From CAYUAI01 sp964442745 (GTDB lineage: Bacteria; Pseudomonadota; Gammaproteobacteria; S012-40): a DNA stretch of 64,000 nucleotides. The number at the start of each line of letters is the position of its first letter. Positions within the stretch are counted from its first letter, which is position 1. The stretch is taken from contig CAYUAI010000011.1 of the NCBI GenBank assembly GCA_964442745.1, forward strand, positions 1-64,000, given 5' to 3'. Shown here piece after piece: positions 54,477 through 63,571 of this stretch. The notes beneath the pieces are model-generated. The model ran no database searches. It was not told the DNA's origin and worked only from the letters and a program-made list of their open reading frames with translations. The position numbers and the translations under genes were made by a program.

Positions 54477-55685
54477 TTAAAAATAATCCAATTTCAAAGC
54501 ACCCCAAGTGTATTTTATATCAATGACAAGTCGATTCGATATCCCGAATTTTGTGACAGATTGAAAGCGCTGCCCTGTCAATTGATAGCCGATACTCGTT
54601 AATAGATTTTTCTTCACTTGATATATATAGGCAGCACTCATTGAAAAAAGAAAACGGTCATTATCAATATCATTTAACCGCTCTTGACGCAATACTTTGA
54701 ATGCAAAAGTAAACCTATTTTTTTCTTTTAATTGATACTTGGCAGATAAACTCAATTGATCCTCTTGCATCATCGAACCGACACCGCTTGGTATTAAGCT
54801 CCTCATATACACCGTCGCTAGCTGTCCCCGGTATAAGCTCATTTTCCATCCGACTTTGAAAATCAAAGCATACGATTGCTCCGAAAGTTTAATACGCCGA
54901 AACGAGCGGTTAAACGTTTGCACATTTTCATACAAACGCGTGCCAGCACTCAACGCAAGCTCACTTTTTTCTGACATCCGTCGATCTAAGCCCATGGACA
55001 AACCCATGGCTCGGGTTGTCAATTGCGATTCGTCAACCCGATAGCGGGAGGCATAAAGCAAACCATTTATTTTTTGTTTTTCACTGAGAATATAACTCAG
55101 GCTACTGCCAATTTCCTGAAAGGTATAATCCAACAGACGTTTTGATTCACGCCCTTGATAATCGGTCTGAAGCCAACCGTACAACACACTCATTTGAGTT
55201 CGTTCTGACAATTGTTTGCTCCACTGCGGTTGCAACTGCCATCTTCGACGCTGCTCAGTGGTTTCTATTAATCCCGTTGCTTCTCTTTCAGTCGATAAGA
55301 TACTGCTGTTATCCAATTCCACGTTCCACTGAAAAATATTTTTTTCAAAACGATGATTCCCATAAAAATTCGCTTTCTGTCCATTGCTGTTCAGTCTTTT
55401 ATTTCGATCAAAACGCTTCATTTTAAATATTGCTTTCAAATACATCTCAGTTTTTTCCGTTCGATGATGCACTTTAAATTGTGGAGCAATCTCAATTGAA
55501 TTTGCATTTTTTTTCCCATTTGTCGCCAATTTTACATTATCATCGACGATAAATCTGCTATACAGCTCAGGTGTAATAATAATATCTGCCAATCCGCAAC
55601 GAGAAAAAATAATCACCATCGCACCCAATAAACCGGCTAAAACATTAGATCTTGAGAGTACGTGCGAATCGCCGCAAGCTATCAC
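54477..55685 (-). CDS. outer-membrane beta-barrel of the exopolysaccharide locus
   Basis: This 402-residue protein begins with a GTG overlapping the stop of the export gene by four bases (GTGA). A hydrophobic segment (VLAGLLGAMVIIFSRCGLA) acts as signal peptide. The rest alternates polar and aromatic residues in strands (WNVELDNSS, YGWLQTDYQG, SALAKYYL-type ends) and finishes with an aromatic terminal residue (LKLDYF), as in outer-membrane barrels. It corresponds to the uncharacterised PEP-CTERM-associated outer-membrane family and may aid polymer secretion. Confidence 0.8.
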   Translation of the reverse strand: MIACGDSHVLSRSNVLAGLLGAMVIIFSRCGLADIIITPELYSRFIVDDNVKLATNGKKNANSIEIAPQFKVHHRTEKTEMYLKAIFKMKRFDRNKRLNSNGQKANFYGNHRFEKNIFQWNVELDNSSILSTEREATGLIETTEQRRRWQLQPQWSKQLSERTQMSVLYGWLQTDYQGRESKRLLDYTFQEIGSSLSYILSEKQKINGLLYASRYRVDESQLTTRAMGLSMGLDRRMSEKSELALSAGTRLYENVQTFNRSFRRIKLSEQSYALIFKVGWKMSLYRGQLATVYMRSLIPSGVGSMMQEDQLSLSAKYQLKEKNRFTFAFKVLRQERLNDIDNDRFLFSMSAAYIYQVKKNLLTSIGYQLTGQRFQSVTKFGISNRLVIDIKYTWGALKLDYF

Positions 55686-56263
55686 CGTACAACAACAACA
55701 TCACCTGCATCGAGCAAAATGTTTTGCTCGAGCTTGACCCCCGTTGAAACTTCATCATAATTGAACTTGAATACCGTCTGGCTAGCACCGATCCGCCGAA
55801 GTATTTTAAGATTTTTAGCGTTGGCAAAAGGTGTCAACCCACCCGCAAGGCTTAACACTTGCATCACATCACCATCTTCTTGCACCGTGTACTGGCCGGG
55901 CTTGCTGATTTGACCAATCACATAAACTTTATTGCCTGATACGAGACGCACTAACACGGTCACTACGGGGTCAGGTATAAATTCCTTTAATTTCTCCCGA
56001 ATGACCAACTCAACTTGCTCAGGCGTTTTTCCAGCCGCCTGGATATGCCCAACTAAGGGGAAAGATAATTTACCATCCGGTCGAACTAAAACTTCACTCT
56101 GCAGACCCTCTTCTTTCCAAACAGAAATGTCTAACACATCTCCCTGCACTAATAAATAACGGCGATCATCCCTCAAGGAAGCTGAATTTTCGGCCAAAAT
56201 AATAGACGATAGGACAAACAAGCTCAGTAGCAATAAGCCTTTTTTTTTTATATTTCTGTTCAT
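55682..56263 (-). CDS. Wza-like polysaccharide export protein (XrtA type)
   Basis: This 193-residue protein has a signal peptide (GLLLLSLFVLSSIILA), a Poly_export domain (LVQGDVLDISVWKEEGLQ, VRPDGKLSFPLVGHI) and a SLBB domain (VYVIGQISKPGQYTVQ). The length fits the short exporters of PEP-CTERM loci. No lipobox is visible, unlike many Wza proteins. The ATG at 56263 is chosen over an upstream start at 56287 that precedes the signal peptide. Confidence 0.88.
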   Translation of the reverse strand: MNRNIKKKGLLLLSLFVLSSIILAENSASLRDDRRYLLVQGDVLDISVWKEEGLQSEVLVRPDGKLSFPLVGHIQAAGKTPEQVELVIREKLKEFIPDPVVTVLVRLVSGNKVYVIGQISKPGQYTVQEDGDVMQVLSLAGGLTPFANAKNLKILRRIGASQTVFKFNYDEVSTGVKLEQNILLDAGDVVVVR

Positions 56264-56817
56264 AGCAATAGTAATTAATGAATTCAAATTTTATGAAAAT
56301 TTCAACTAAAAATAATAAAATTTACTGCGATAAAAATAGGCCAAACGTTTATCAAACGACCCGACGAGTAATCGCGCACGCTAACCCTCTCAGCCATCGC
56401 CCAATGATGTGTTGAATAAATTTCACTCAAAAACAGCAAATCCTTCCCTATGAAAAATAAAAATGCAATAAACTCACATCGTAATTTTAGAGCGCTAGGT
56501 TGTCTAATAGACAGTGTACTTCTGGATTTATATTTTTTATGATTGATATTGTCTTATTTTTCTGCCATCTGAATCGTTTTCAAACAGCAAAAGCATCCAT
56601 GTTATTCTGGACAGCAAGACAATAAATTTTAGATTGAGTTATTTTTAAATTATTGTTTTTAAGAATAGTCCCAACTCTATCAGCTTTTTTCATGTATGTC
56701 GACCGTCCGTCATCATCAACAATGAAAAATATAAAAACAGTCATTACTTTGTACAGAAAAAAAACGAATATTTTTTAGTTCGTACAAATCAACCACCCTC
56801 TCACCAATCATCTGTTT
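56264..56817. other. AT-rich regulatory region upstream of the export operon
   Basis: There are 550 bases without a gene. The stretch around 56490-56515 contains the palindrome TGTCTAATAGACA, a possible operator for the minus-strand operon. I found no clear sigma-54 -24/-12 promoter, although that is common for exosortase-linked loci. Confidence 0.3.
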
Positions 56818-56996
56818 AGGAATGGGCATGGAATAACGTCCTTGTTTGGCGCCCAGGTTGGGTTTGCATTCGTTCGTTCTGAGTGAACAAAAGTGCAGGA
56901 ATAGTCGTTCTATTTCGAGCTTTTGTGATAGAAGAACGAGCGAAGACAGGCGGAAGATGGGAGGCGAAACCGAGAGGCTATTGCATGCCCATTCCT
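56818..56996. repeat. GGAATGGGC-family element with 13-bp perfect terminal inverted repeats
   Basis: AGGAATGGGCATG (56818-56830) and CATGCCCATTCCT (56984-56996) enclose 153 bases with GAGGCGAAACCGAGAGGC near the right end. The CATGCCCATTCCTTA end also occurs near 5142, with related forms near 10070. The interior has no ORF worth calling. Confidence 0.8.
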
Positions 56997-57219
56997 TAGC
57001 TAACACGCCCCGGCTATTTAAGTTGTCTTCATTCTAATGATAAATATACTTTAGCCTTCGCTACCCGTAAGAGAAATCGCATCAGGAAAAACCAATCGAT
57101 TGTCTTTTTGTCCGTCGTTTTCCCTACAACGTAGGCTATACGCCCAACGTGGCCATGAAAACGATAAACAAAAATCCAGCGTAAGCATGATACTTTAACT
57201 TTTTCCTCACTGCTAAAGA

Positions 57220-57291
57220 AGAGGCAACGCAATCACTTCCTACGCCTCAAAACGAGAGGCGAAACCGGGAAGTAATTGCGTCGTCCACTTT
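57220..57291. repeat. imperfect inverted repeat with GAGGCGAAACCGGGAAGT core
   Basis: GGCAACGCAATCACTTCC (57222-57239) is inverted as GGGAAGTAATTGCGTCGTCC (57269-57288). Its core resembles the ends of the GGAATGGGC elements. It lies just 3' of the PEP-CTERM gene and might also act as a hairpin terminator. Confidence 0.5.
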
Positions 57292-57873
57292 TTAGGCGGG
57301 CAAGGCCGACCCCATTGTTAATCTCTCTCTGCGTACCACGTTTTTATTTTTTAACAAAAAAGCAACAAAACCTACACCAAAAATCATCATAATCCAGGTG
57401 GATGCTTCGGGCACCGGTGTCACAAAAGGTACTAACTTAAGGGCACCCGCATATTTACCGCCCGAATCACCTCGAACATTAAAGCGATAATCTCCAGCAG
57501 GTAATTGCGCAGAAATCATACTAGCCGGACCTGCCGTAAGTTGACGACCCAATGGCGTTGAACTCCCCGCTTCAAAAAGCGAAAATTCTAATCCGGAAAT
57601 CGAAGACGGCCCTGCCCCGCCAAGCATCTCTCCTGCTTTCCCACCAGGCAGACTAACAGACAAACCAGTTAAACCACTCTTTGTATTAAATGTTTCCCCT
57701 AATGAAAAGTTATAATTATCACTAAAAGCACCGGTTGACGCTGAAGAAAAAACATAAGCTCCTTGCTCCAATTGGCCATTTGAACCTTGGCTCAAGGTCA
57801 TTGCCATCGCTGGCATCACTGAAAGTAAATAAATGGTTAAAAAACCAGATAACATTATTTTGAGATTTTTCAT
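57292..57873 (-). CDS. FxDxF-type PEP-CTERM surface protein
   Basis: This 193-residue protein has a signal peptide (IMLSGFLTIYLLSVMPAMA). The mature domain contains GAFSDNYNFSLGETF, the FxDxF-like signature, and ends with the PEP-CTERM sorting signal VPEASTWIMMIFGVGFVAFLL followed by basic residues. Exosortase A should cleave near VPEA and release or attach it during polymer secretion. It is encoded inside the exosortase locus. A long basic tail (NKNVVRRERLTMGSALPA) extends past the usual end. Confidence 0.88.
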   Translation of the reverse strand: MKNLKIMLSGFLTIYLLSVMPAMAMTLSQGSNGQLEQGAYVFSSASTGAFSDNYNFSLGETFNTKSGLTGLSVSLPGGKAGEMLGGAGPSSISGLEFSLFEAGSSTPLGRQLTAGPASMISAQLPAGDYRFNVRGDSGGKYAGALKLVPFVTPVPEASTWIMMIFGVGFVAFLLKNKNVVRRERLTMGSALPA

Positions 57874-58507
57874 GATTTACTCACTGGAAAATTATCACGA
57901 TTAAGAATAGACTTGGTTCTAGTCAATTTGACACCACTATCTCTGTCGCACCGATTGGAAACCAAGTTAAGCAGTAATACAAGAAGGGCTAAATAAGTGA
58001 ACCGTTAGGTTGATTTGCTGCGCATATTCACACGCCTAAAGACAACAACGATAAAGAGAGAAAACAGAAACAATTTTATCGAACAATAATTCTACACCAA
58101 CAGCCTAGGCTATTCAGGTCCTTTTCCAATGTCCCTCTAAGAATTAACATGAAAAAATAGACCAACGATTAATCCATCATTTCAGATCGCAGAAAGACTC
58201 GTAAAACTATCACTGCCCACCCCCTGATATTACCAGAAACTTGAAACGTGAATCAAATTTTTTAGCTACGTTAAGAATGAACATTCATTGTATACCTTAA
58301 TACGCTTCAAAAAAAATGGGTTAAAAACCGTTACACGGCTTCATTTGCCGCATCTAAGGACGAATACTCGCTTTTTCTACAGTACCTAAAGATTATTTCC
58401 TCCATTTTTTTTGAAACGTTAGGATATACCCAGCACAACCATGAACAATTATTTTCAGCTCCCAGCTTCAGGCTAGCTTTGACCGTGCTGAGTATGCAAC
58501 AGATAAA
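57874..58507. other. 630-base intergenic region
   Basis: This lies upstream of the PEP-CTERM gene and downstream of prsT, both on the minus strand. It is AT-rich and holds no ORF or RNA gene I recognise. Promoter and leader of the PEP-CTERM gene must be here. Confidence 0.35.
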
Positions 58508-60820
58508 TCAATTCTGCTCTAATGCAACACCTTTGAGCTGACTTCGTACCACAGACAAATGCTGATTCAATTCAGTACGATCCTGATTTAATACATAGGC
58601 TTTTTCTAAATAGTGCAAAGCTTTCATCACCTGTCCAGTACGATAATACGCCCAACCCAAGGTATCAAGATATCGATAATCATTCGATGGTTTAAATCGC
58701 TGCGCAATGGCGACGGCAGATTCTCGGTCTTTAGCATTATTCTTATTCGAGAGCAATACAACCAACTCATTGGCCACCACATCGTTATAGGGCGTTTGAT
58801 TTAAAATGCCTTCATAGAGCGCTTGTGCTTTTTCTATATGTCCTAAGTTCACATATAAAGCCGCGAGCAATTGCTGTAAAAACAAACCATCCATCAGAGA
58901 AACAACGTTTATCCCTTGAGTCAGCCTCTCAATCGCCTGGTCGGCATCACCTTTAGCCACATCAATCGACGCGAGCAATTGGTAAGATTCAGCCAAAACT
59001 GGGTTAACATCTAGCCCTTTTTGCAAAATCTCAATGGCTTTAGCATTCGCTTGTTTCTGTAAATACAGCCGGCCAAGTATAGGATATAAATTTGCGTTCT
59101 TTTCATCTTTATCCAACATACTTGTGACTCGATCAACAGCTTCATCAAGTTTGTTTTCTTTCAGAAGCACACGAATCACACCCTCTAACGGTTTGTTAGC
59201 CTGGGGCTGCCGCTGTAACGCGAATTCAAACTGCTGTAAGGCCTCATCATACATTTCTTGCATTTCCAAAACGGCACCCAGTACATAATACCCAGTGGCA
59301 TGCTTGGGGACTAAAGTAATAATTTGTTTGGCAATGGCTTTGGCAGTGACCCAATTATTTCTTTTCACTTCAACTTCGGCTAATTTAGTGAGCAGCTCAA
59401 CAGCTTTTGGGAAAGTTTTTAGGCCTACTAAATAAACATCTCTTGCTTTGTCAAATGCCTTCTCACGTAAAAAAAGCGCGGCTAACTCAATTCTTGCCGG
59501 TAGATAGCTTGGGCTAATTTCAATCGCACGATTAAACTCTTGCCGCGCCAGCCCCATCTCGCCTTTCAGTACATGCGCTTTCGCTAACGCAAGCACAGTC
59601 TTCACATTATTAGGCGCGTCTTTAAGCACTATCCTTAAATCATCGATCGCATTTTGTGCAATACGGCGATCCAAGAATAAGTTACCGCGCAAATAAAGTG
59701 CTTCATTATCCCGAGGATTATGCTCGATCACCTGATTCAATATTTTTTGCGCTTGCCCTGGTCGCCCCTGCTCAACTTGTAATACAGCGAGTTTCTTTCT
59801 CGCTTTTTCTATCGCTAAATCTTCCGTATCACTATTGATAATGTCCTGATAGACCTCGCTCGCCTTGCCAGGCTGTTCGATAGCCTGATAGAATTCCGCC
59901 AATGAAAAACGTACCGAAACCCCACTCGTTTCTGCGGCAACAAATTGCAGCAATGTTTGTGCGGCCACCTGGTTACCTTGCGTTTTCGCTAAAAACTCCA
60001 CCAACAACTGCTTACTTTCCAGACCAGATATATCATGCAGCGCCTGACGTAATACAGTTTCAGCTAGCTCAGGCTGTTTTCGCTCCAAATAATATTTTGC
60101 CAACGCCGAACGAAACAATAAAGTGGATGGATCAAGCTCAATAATTTTATTAAATAACTCGATGACGCGCTGGTGTTGCCCCTGCTGCTGATAAATTTGC
60201 AACAGCGTAACCCGCATTGGCACATCGGTTTTATTTTCTTCAATCCCTTTCTTGAGCAAAAGCTCAGCATTTTTCTCATTATTTAGCGCCAACAAAATTT
60301 TTGCTTTTGAATTTAACGCCGCCGCTTGATACGGTTCAACAAAAAGCACCTGGTCTACCCAACGCTCGGCCTCACTAAATTTAGCTTGATTCAATAAAAC
60401 AGACGCTTTAATGAGTAACGCATCAGTCTGCTGCGGATCAATATTGAGTATGTCATCTGCTACTTGGTTCGCTTCTTGATAGTTTTGATCCATAAAAAAC
60501 AACGCCGAAATATGGCTGAGCGCCCCTATATGAGTCGCATCTATCGTTACAACCCTAGAAAAATTGGCAAACGCTGAGCGCCAGTTATCTCTTTGCTCCT
60601 CAATCAATCCCAACAAATAGTGCGCTTCTGCATTTTGACGATTCAGCTGAATCGCATTTTTAACCGCGACACGTGCTTTATCAAATTTTTTATTTTCATA
60701 CAAAGTCTTTGCGCGAAAATAATACTTTTCATATTGCTCTTCACTGCTACTGCACCCCGATGCAATATACAGCATCCCGATGATTAGACTGATTACGCCT
60801 TGAATATAATATTTTTTCAT
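58508..60820 (-). CDS. prsT: XrtA/PEP-CTERM system TPR lipoprotein PrsT
   Basis: This 770-residue lipoprotein has a signal peptide with lipobox LYIASGC (Cys23 from the ATG at 60820), followed by about 20 tetratricopeptide repeats (AEAHYLLGLIEEQRDNWRSA, AIDDLRIVLKDAPNNVKTVLAL, and others). It matches PrsT, a conserved member of exosortase A loci whose TPR solenoid probably gathers periplasmic or outer-membrane export components. The earlier start at 60892 would bury the signal peptide. It directly follows xrtA, with 89 bases between. Confidence 0.9.
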   Translation of the reverse strand: MKKYYIQGVISLIIGMLYIASGCSSSEEQYEKYYFRAKTLYENKKFDKARVAVKNAIQLNRQNAEAHYLLGLIEEQRDNWRSAFANFSRVVTIDATHIGALSHISALFFMDQNYQEANQVADDILNIDPQQTDALLIKASVLLNQAKFSEAERWVDQVLFVEPYQAAALNSKAKILLALNNEKNAELLLKKGIEENKTDVPMRVTLLQIYQQQGQHQRVIELFNKIIELDPSTLLFRSALAKYYLERKQPELAETVLRQALHDISGLESKQLLVEFLAKTQGNQVAAQTLLQFVAAETSGVSVRFSLAEFYQAIEQPGKASEVYQDIINSDTEDLAIEKARKKLAVLQVEQGRPGQAQKILNQVIEHNPRDNEALYLRGNLFLDRRIAQNAIDDLRIVLKDAPNNVKTVLALAKAHVLKGEMGLARQEFNRAIEISPSYLPARIELAALFLREKAFDKARDVYLVGLKTFPKAVELLTKLAEVEVKRNNWVTAKAIAKQIITLVPKHATGYYVLGAVLEMQEMYDEALQQFEFALQRQPQANKPLEGVIRVLLKENKLDEAVDRVTSMLDKDEKNANLYPILGRLYLQKQANAKAIEILQKGLDVNPVLAESYQLLASIDVAKGDADQAIERLTQGINVVSLMDGLFLQQLLAALYVNLGHIEKAQALYEGILNQTPYNDVVANELVVLLSNKNNAKDRESAVAIAQRFKPSNDYRYLDTLGWAYYRTGQVMKALHYLEKAYVLNQDRTELNQHLSVVRSQLKGVALEQN

Positions 60821-60909
60821 GTGCATTTTATTTATTAAAGTATGTTTTTTCGCCTTTAATCCTGTTAATGAAGAGATAGGCACAAAACTCACTCGTACCC
60901 AAGTCTGAT

Positions 60910-62484
60910 TCAGTCAGGGACATATTGGTTTAATTCGTTAACCACCACATTTAAAAAATTAGCCAGTCTTTTATCTCCCTCAATTAAAGGTTCATCGGTC
61001 TCAATTTTGGTGACCAAACGAATCAACGCACCATCCGTTCTCCGTTGCGTTAATGCATCCCAGAATAAAAACCATTTAACCAAGTATTCATTCGTTAAGT
61101 GTCGATGACGCTGTTTAAACCAAAAATAAACCAGCTGAGTATGCTCTCCTTTCCTAATCACACTGCGACTCACGGCTAAGCGCTGGTGTGCATCGGTGGA
61201 AATAGGTACCTGATAGTCAGATAAGGTTTCGATTTTCCATCCCCCCCCCGGTAGACACGACCTCGGAGAGTGGGCTGATTGGCCACTGCGTTGTGAACCA
61301 TAGTACGCCACATAAAGATTAACAGGCCGATCATCTTCTGTATAATAATTTGCCACCAGATAATCATCGAGTTTCAACGAATCTAAGAGTTTTAACTCCA
61401 GCCGATCGCGCAATCCATGCCAGTTTTCCAGTTGTTGAGGAAAACTGCTAAATACACGCCGCTCTGGTATAATCTCTGGCCGAGTCACCAAAAAAATGGA
61501 CAAGAAAAACATCAAAACCAGCAAAATGAATGTCCATAAAGACGAATTTGATTGCGTTGCCGTGGCTAGCAAGGAGGGATTATCGGTTTGTCGCCGAGGC
61601 AAATAAAAAACATCGGACAACTTCTTGCTGGGTTGACCGATCCGGGCAAGCCATGCCATGACTAGCATCAAAATCATTAACCCACCCACAAATGAGCTGA
61701 CACTCTCGAAGGTATGTAAAAAACCATCCGCTAAGTCCGGCCCCCAGTATTCGACCAAAATACCGATAACCCCGATACGCAAACCATTGAGCATAATAGC
61801 GATGGGTATCGCAGAGATTAATACAACGGCCTTTTTCCAGAGGACATCATGATATAAATAGGCACATAAAAATGAAATACTGGTCAATGCCATAAGATAA
61901 CGAATACCACTACACGCCTCAACCACTTGCAACTGGTACGTACCAAGATCAATCATATTTCCTTCGAGATAGACGTCGATAGAAAACAAGCGAATCACTG
62001 CCACACCTAATTGCGAGGAAATCAGCTGCAGCTCTTGAGACAATCCGTTATACAAAAATGGAGGCAATGGAATCATGAAGATAAGAAAAAATAATGGCAC
62101 CCAAATCAACCGTATCACGGACCATCCGAACAAACTCAGTATGACACCGACCAACGTGATCAAAAAAGCATATTGGACGAGAATATATAGCGTACTTAGG
62201 GTACCCAGCAATAGCAGCAAACCACCCAAAAAAATAATCCAATAACCGGCTTTAGAACCTTCTAAAAAAGCTTGAGCTAAAGCTTTTTTTTGCCACCAAA
62301 TCAGAAAAATACTGATAACCGGAATAAAAAAACCGTGGTTATATTCAGCCCGTGTCCACCAGCGAAACACCATTTCCGTCAAGCCGTCGTAAAACACGCC
62401 AATCAATAACAAGGGTATTAAGGCATAAATTAATATTCGATAATTACCTGAGGGATTAAAAAATACCGATGAGCTCATTTTCAT
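60910..62484 (-). CDS. xrtA: exosortase A fused to an EpsI (DUF3485) domain
   Basis: This 524-residue inner-membrane protein has an N-terminal exosortase domain with about eight helices. It carries the catalytic Cys in VEACSGIRYL (about residue 191), Arg in NGLRI and His in GFLHTFE, the triad of the family. The C-terminal periplasmic EpsI/DUF3485 domain has SFPQQLENWHGLRDRLE, YVAYYGSQRSGQSAHSPRSCLPGGGW and VYFWFKQRHR. The arrangement is that of XrtA, which processes PEP-CTERM proteins during exopolysaccharide production. The ATG at 62484 is chosen from several nearby. Confidence 0.92.
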   Translation of the reverse strand: MKMSSSVFFNPSGNYRILIYALIPLLLIGVFYDGLTEMVFRWWTRAEYNHGFFIPVISIFLIWWQKKALAQAFLEGSKAGYWIIFLGGLLLLLGTLSTLYILVQYAFLITLVGVILSLFGWSVIRLIWVPLFFLIFMIPLPPFLYNGLSQELQLISSQLGVAVIRLFSIDVYLEGNMIDLGTYQLQVVEACSGIRYLMALTSISFLCAYLYHDVLWKKAVVLISAIPIAIMLNGLRIGVIGILVEYWGPDLADGFLHTFESVSSFVGGLMILMLVMAWLARIGQPSKKLSDVFYLPRRQTDNPSLLATATQSNSSLWTFILLVLMFFLSIFLVTRPEIIPERRVFSSFPQQLENWHGLRDRLELKLLDSLKLDDYLVANYYTEDDRPVNLYVAYYGSQRSGQSAHSPRSCLPGGGWKIETLSDYQVPISTDAHQRLAVSRSVIRKGEHTQLVYFWFKQRHRHLTNEYLVKWFLFWDALTQRRTDGALIRLVTKIETDEPLIEGDKRLANFLNVVVNELNQYVPD

Positions 62485-63014
62485 TTTACGCACATAAATC
62501 ACATATAAATTCGGACAACGATTGTCTCAGGAATGCGTTTTCACAGACTTTGTGCCGCCTACTCCGCTGACAACCCATTAGATATTTACTGGTATATATT
62601 TGAGGTAACGAATGTAGTTAGCGATGAAATTTTGTAATACAAAAATACAGCCATCGACATAACTAAGCCATCTACTGATTAATAAGCACTAAACAGACAA
62701 ACAAGATGGGTTTATTTTATGGTAACAATTCAGAAAAAATTATCGCTGCCGACCCGCAAAGATCGATATTCATACGAAAATACATATTGAATAGGCCACT
62801 ATCAGCACCACAGTATTTTAGTATGATCTGAATCGTCATACTTTGAATTTATTGTTATAAAATGAAAAGGTATATGACGGAAGCATATATGAAGCCAAAG
62901 GTTTCAACAAGCGTTAATATAAAAAAATACATGTTTGCCCATTAAATCACCCAATTGACAGAACATTACTCAAGCGAACAAATCAAAAGATTTATTTTGG
63001 TGACTAGGATTTTT
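62485..63014. other. non-coding stretch upstream of xrtA
   Basis: There are 530 bases without a supported gene. This is where the promoter of the xrtA-prsT operon should be, read on the minus strand. No repeat family member is recognised. Confidence 0.35.
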
Positions 63015-63425
63015 CCCGATGACAATCCGCACCGGGGAATTCAATTTAACAGCCATCGGGATCTTCGACGAACGCAATTCATAGTATTGCCCGCATTCAC
63101 AGGGCCTACCTCACGGATTATTTTTCCGCCTTTGCGTTTAATATCATCAGCCACCCGATAGACATCATTGCTGCAAACACCATCGAGCCATCCCTTGACT
63201 CGATATCATCGCGATCCACTCCCCAGTTACAAGTTAATTCAATCACGGTATTGTCCGATTCATCACCATCCCCAAAAAACGCTAAGGTAAATTTGCCTTT
63301 CGGATAATCTTGTTGACGCAACAATCGCATTCCCATCATTTTTAGTGTATGACTCAAGGATTTTTTGTTAATGACCAATGCGTAACATGGTATGGAGAAT
63401 TTAGCCTTGATCATCATCTCGGCCA
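63015..63425 (-). pseudogene. gloA: decayed glyoxalase I (lactoylglutathione lyase) gene
   Basis: Across three frames the minus strand reads TMLRIGH, MMGMRLLRQQDYPKGKFTLAFFG, DESDNTVIELTCNWGVD, then after a frameshift NDVYRVADDIKRKGGKIIREVGPV and, in the third frame, IAFVEDPDG followed by a stop and IEF. This order is that of GloA (HTMLRVGDL, YPEGEFTLAF, GDESDNTVIELTYNWGVD, FVEDPDGYKIE). At least three frameshifts and a stop codon show that it is no longer functional. An open frame up to 63543 with a good ribosome site (GGAGG) overlaps the 5' part but adds unrelated residues. Confidence 0.8.
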
Positions 63426-63571
63426 ATTTTATCACCTTACGATCATTAATTTTCCAAACCATCGGATCGTACCACCCCCTCTTCGCCGATAGCTCTGAGC
63501 CGGTAGGGTGGCCGAAACGATGAATAAGGCCGAGAATTCTCATTGCCTCCTGTGATCACCCAATGTCGGTG

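Noticed and set aside
62955..63161. 68-codon plus-strand ORF near the right end
   Set aside because: It is antisense to the glyoxalase relic, whose motifs explain the sequence.
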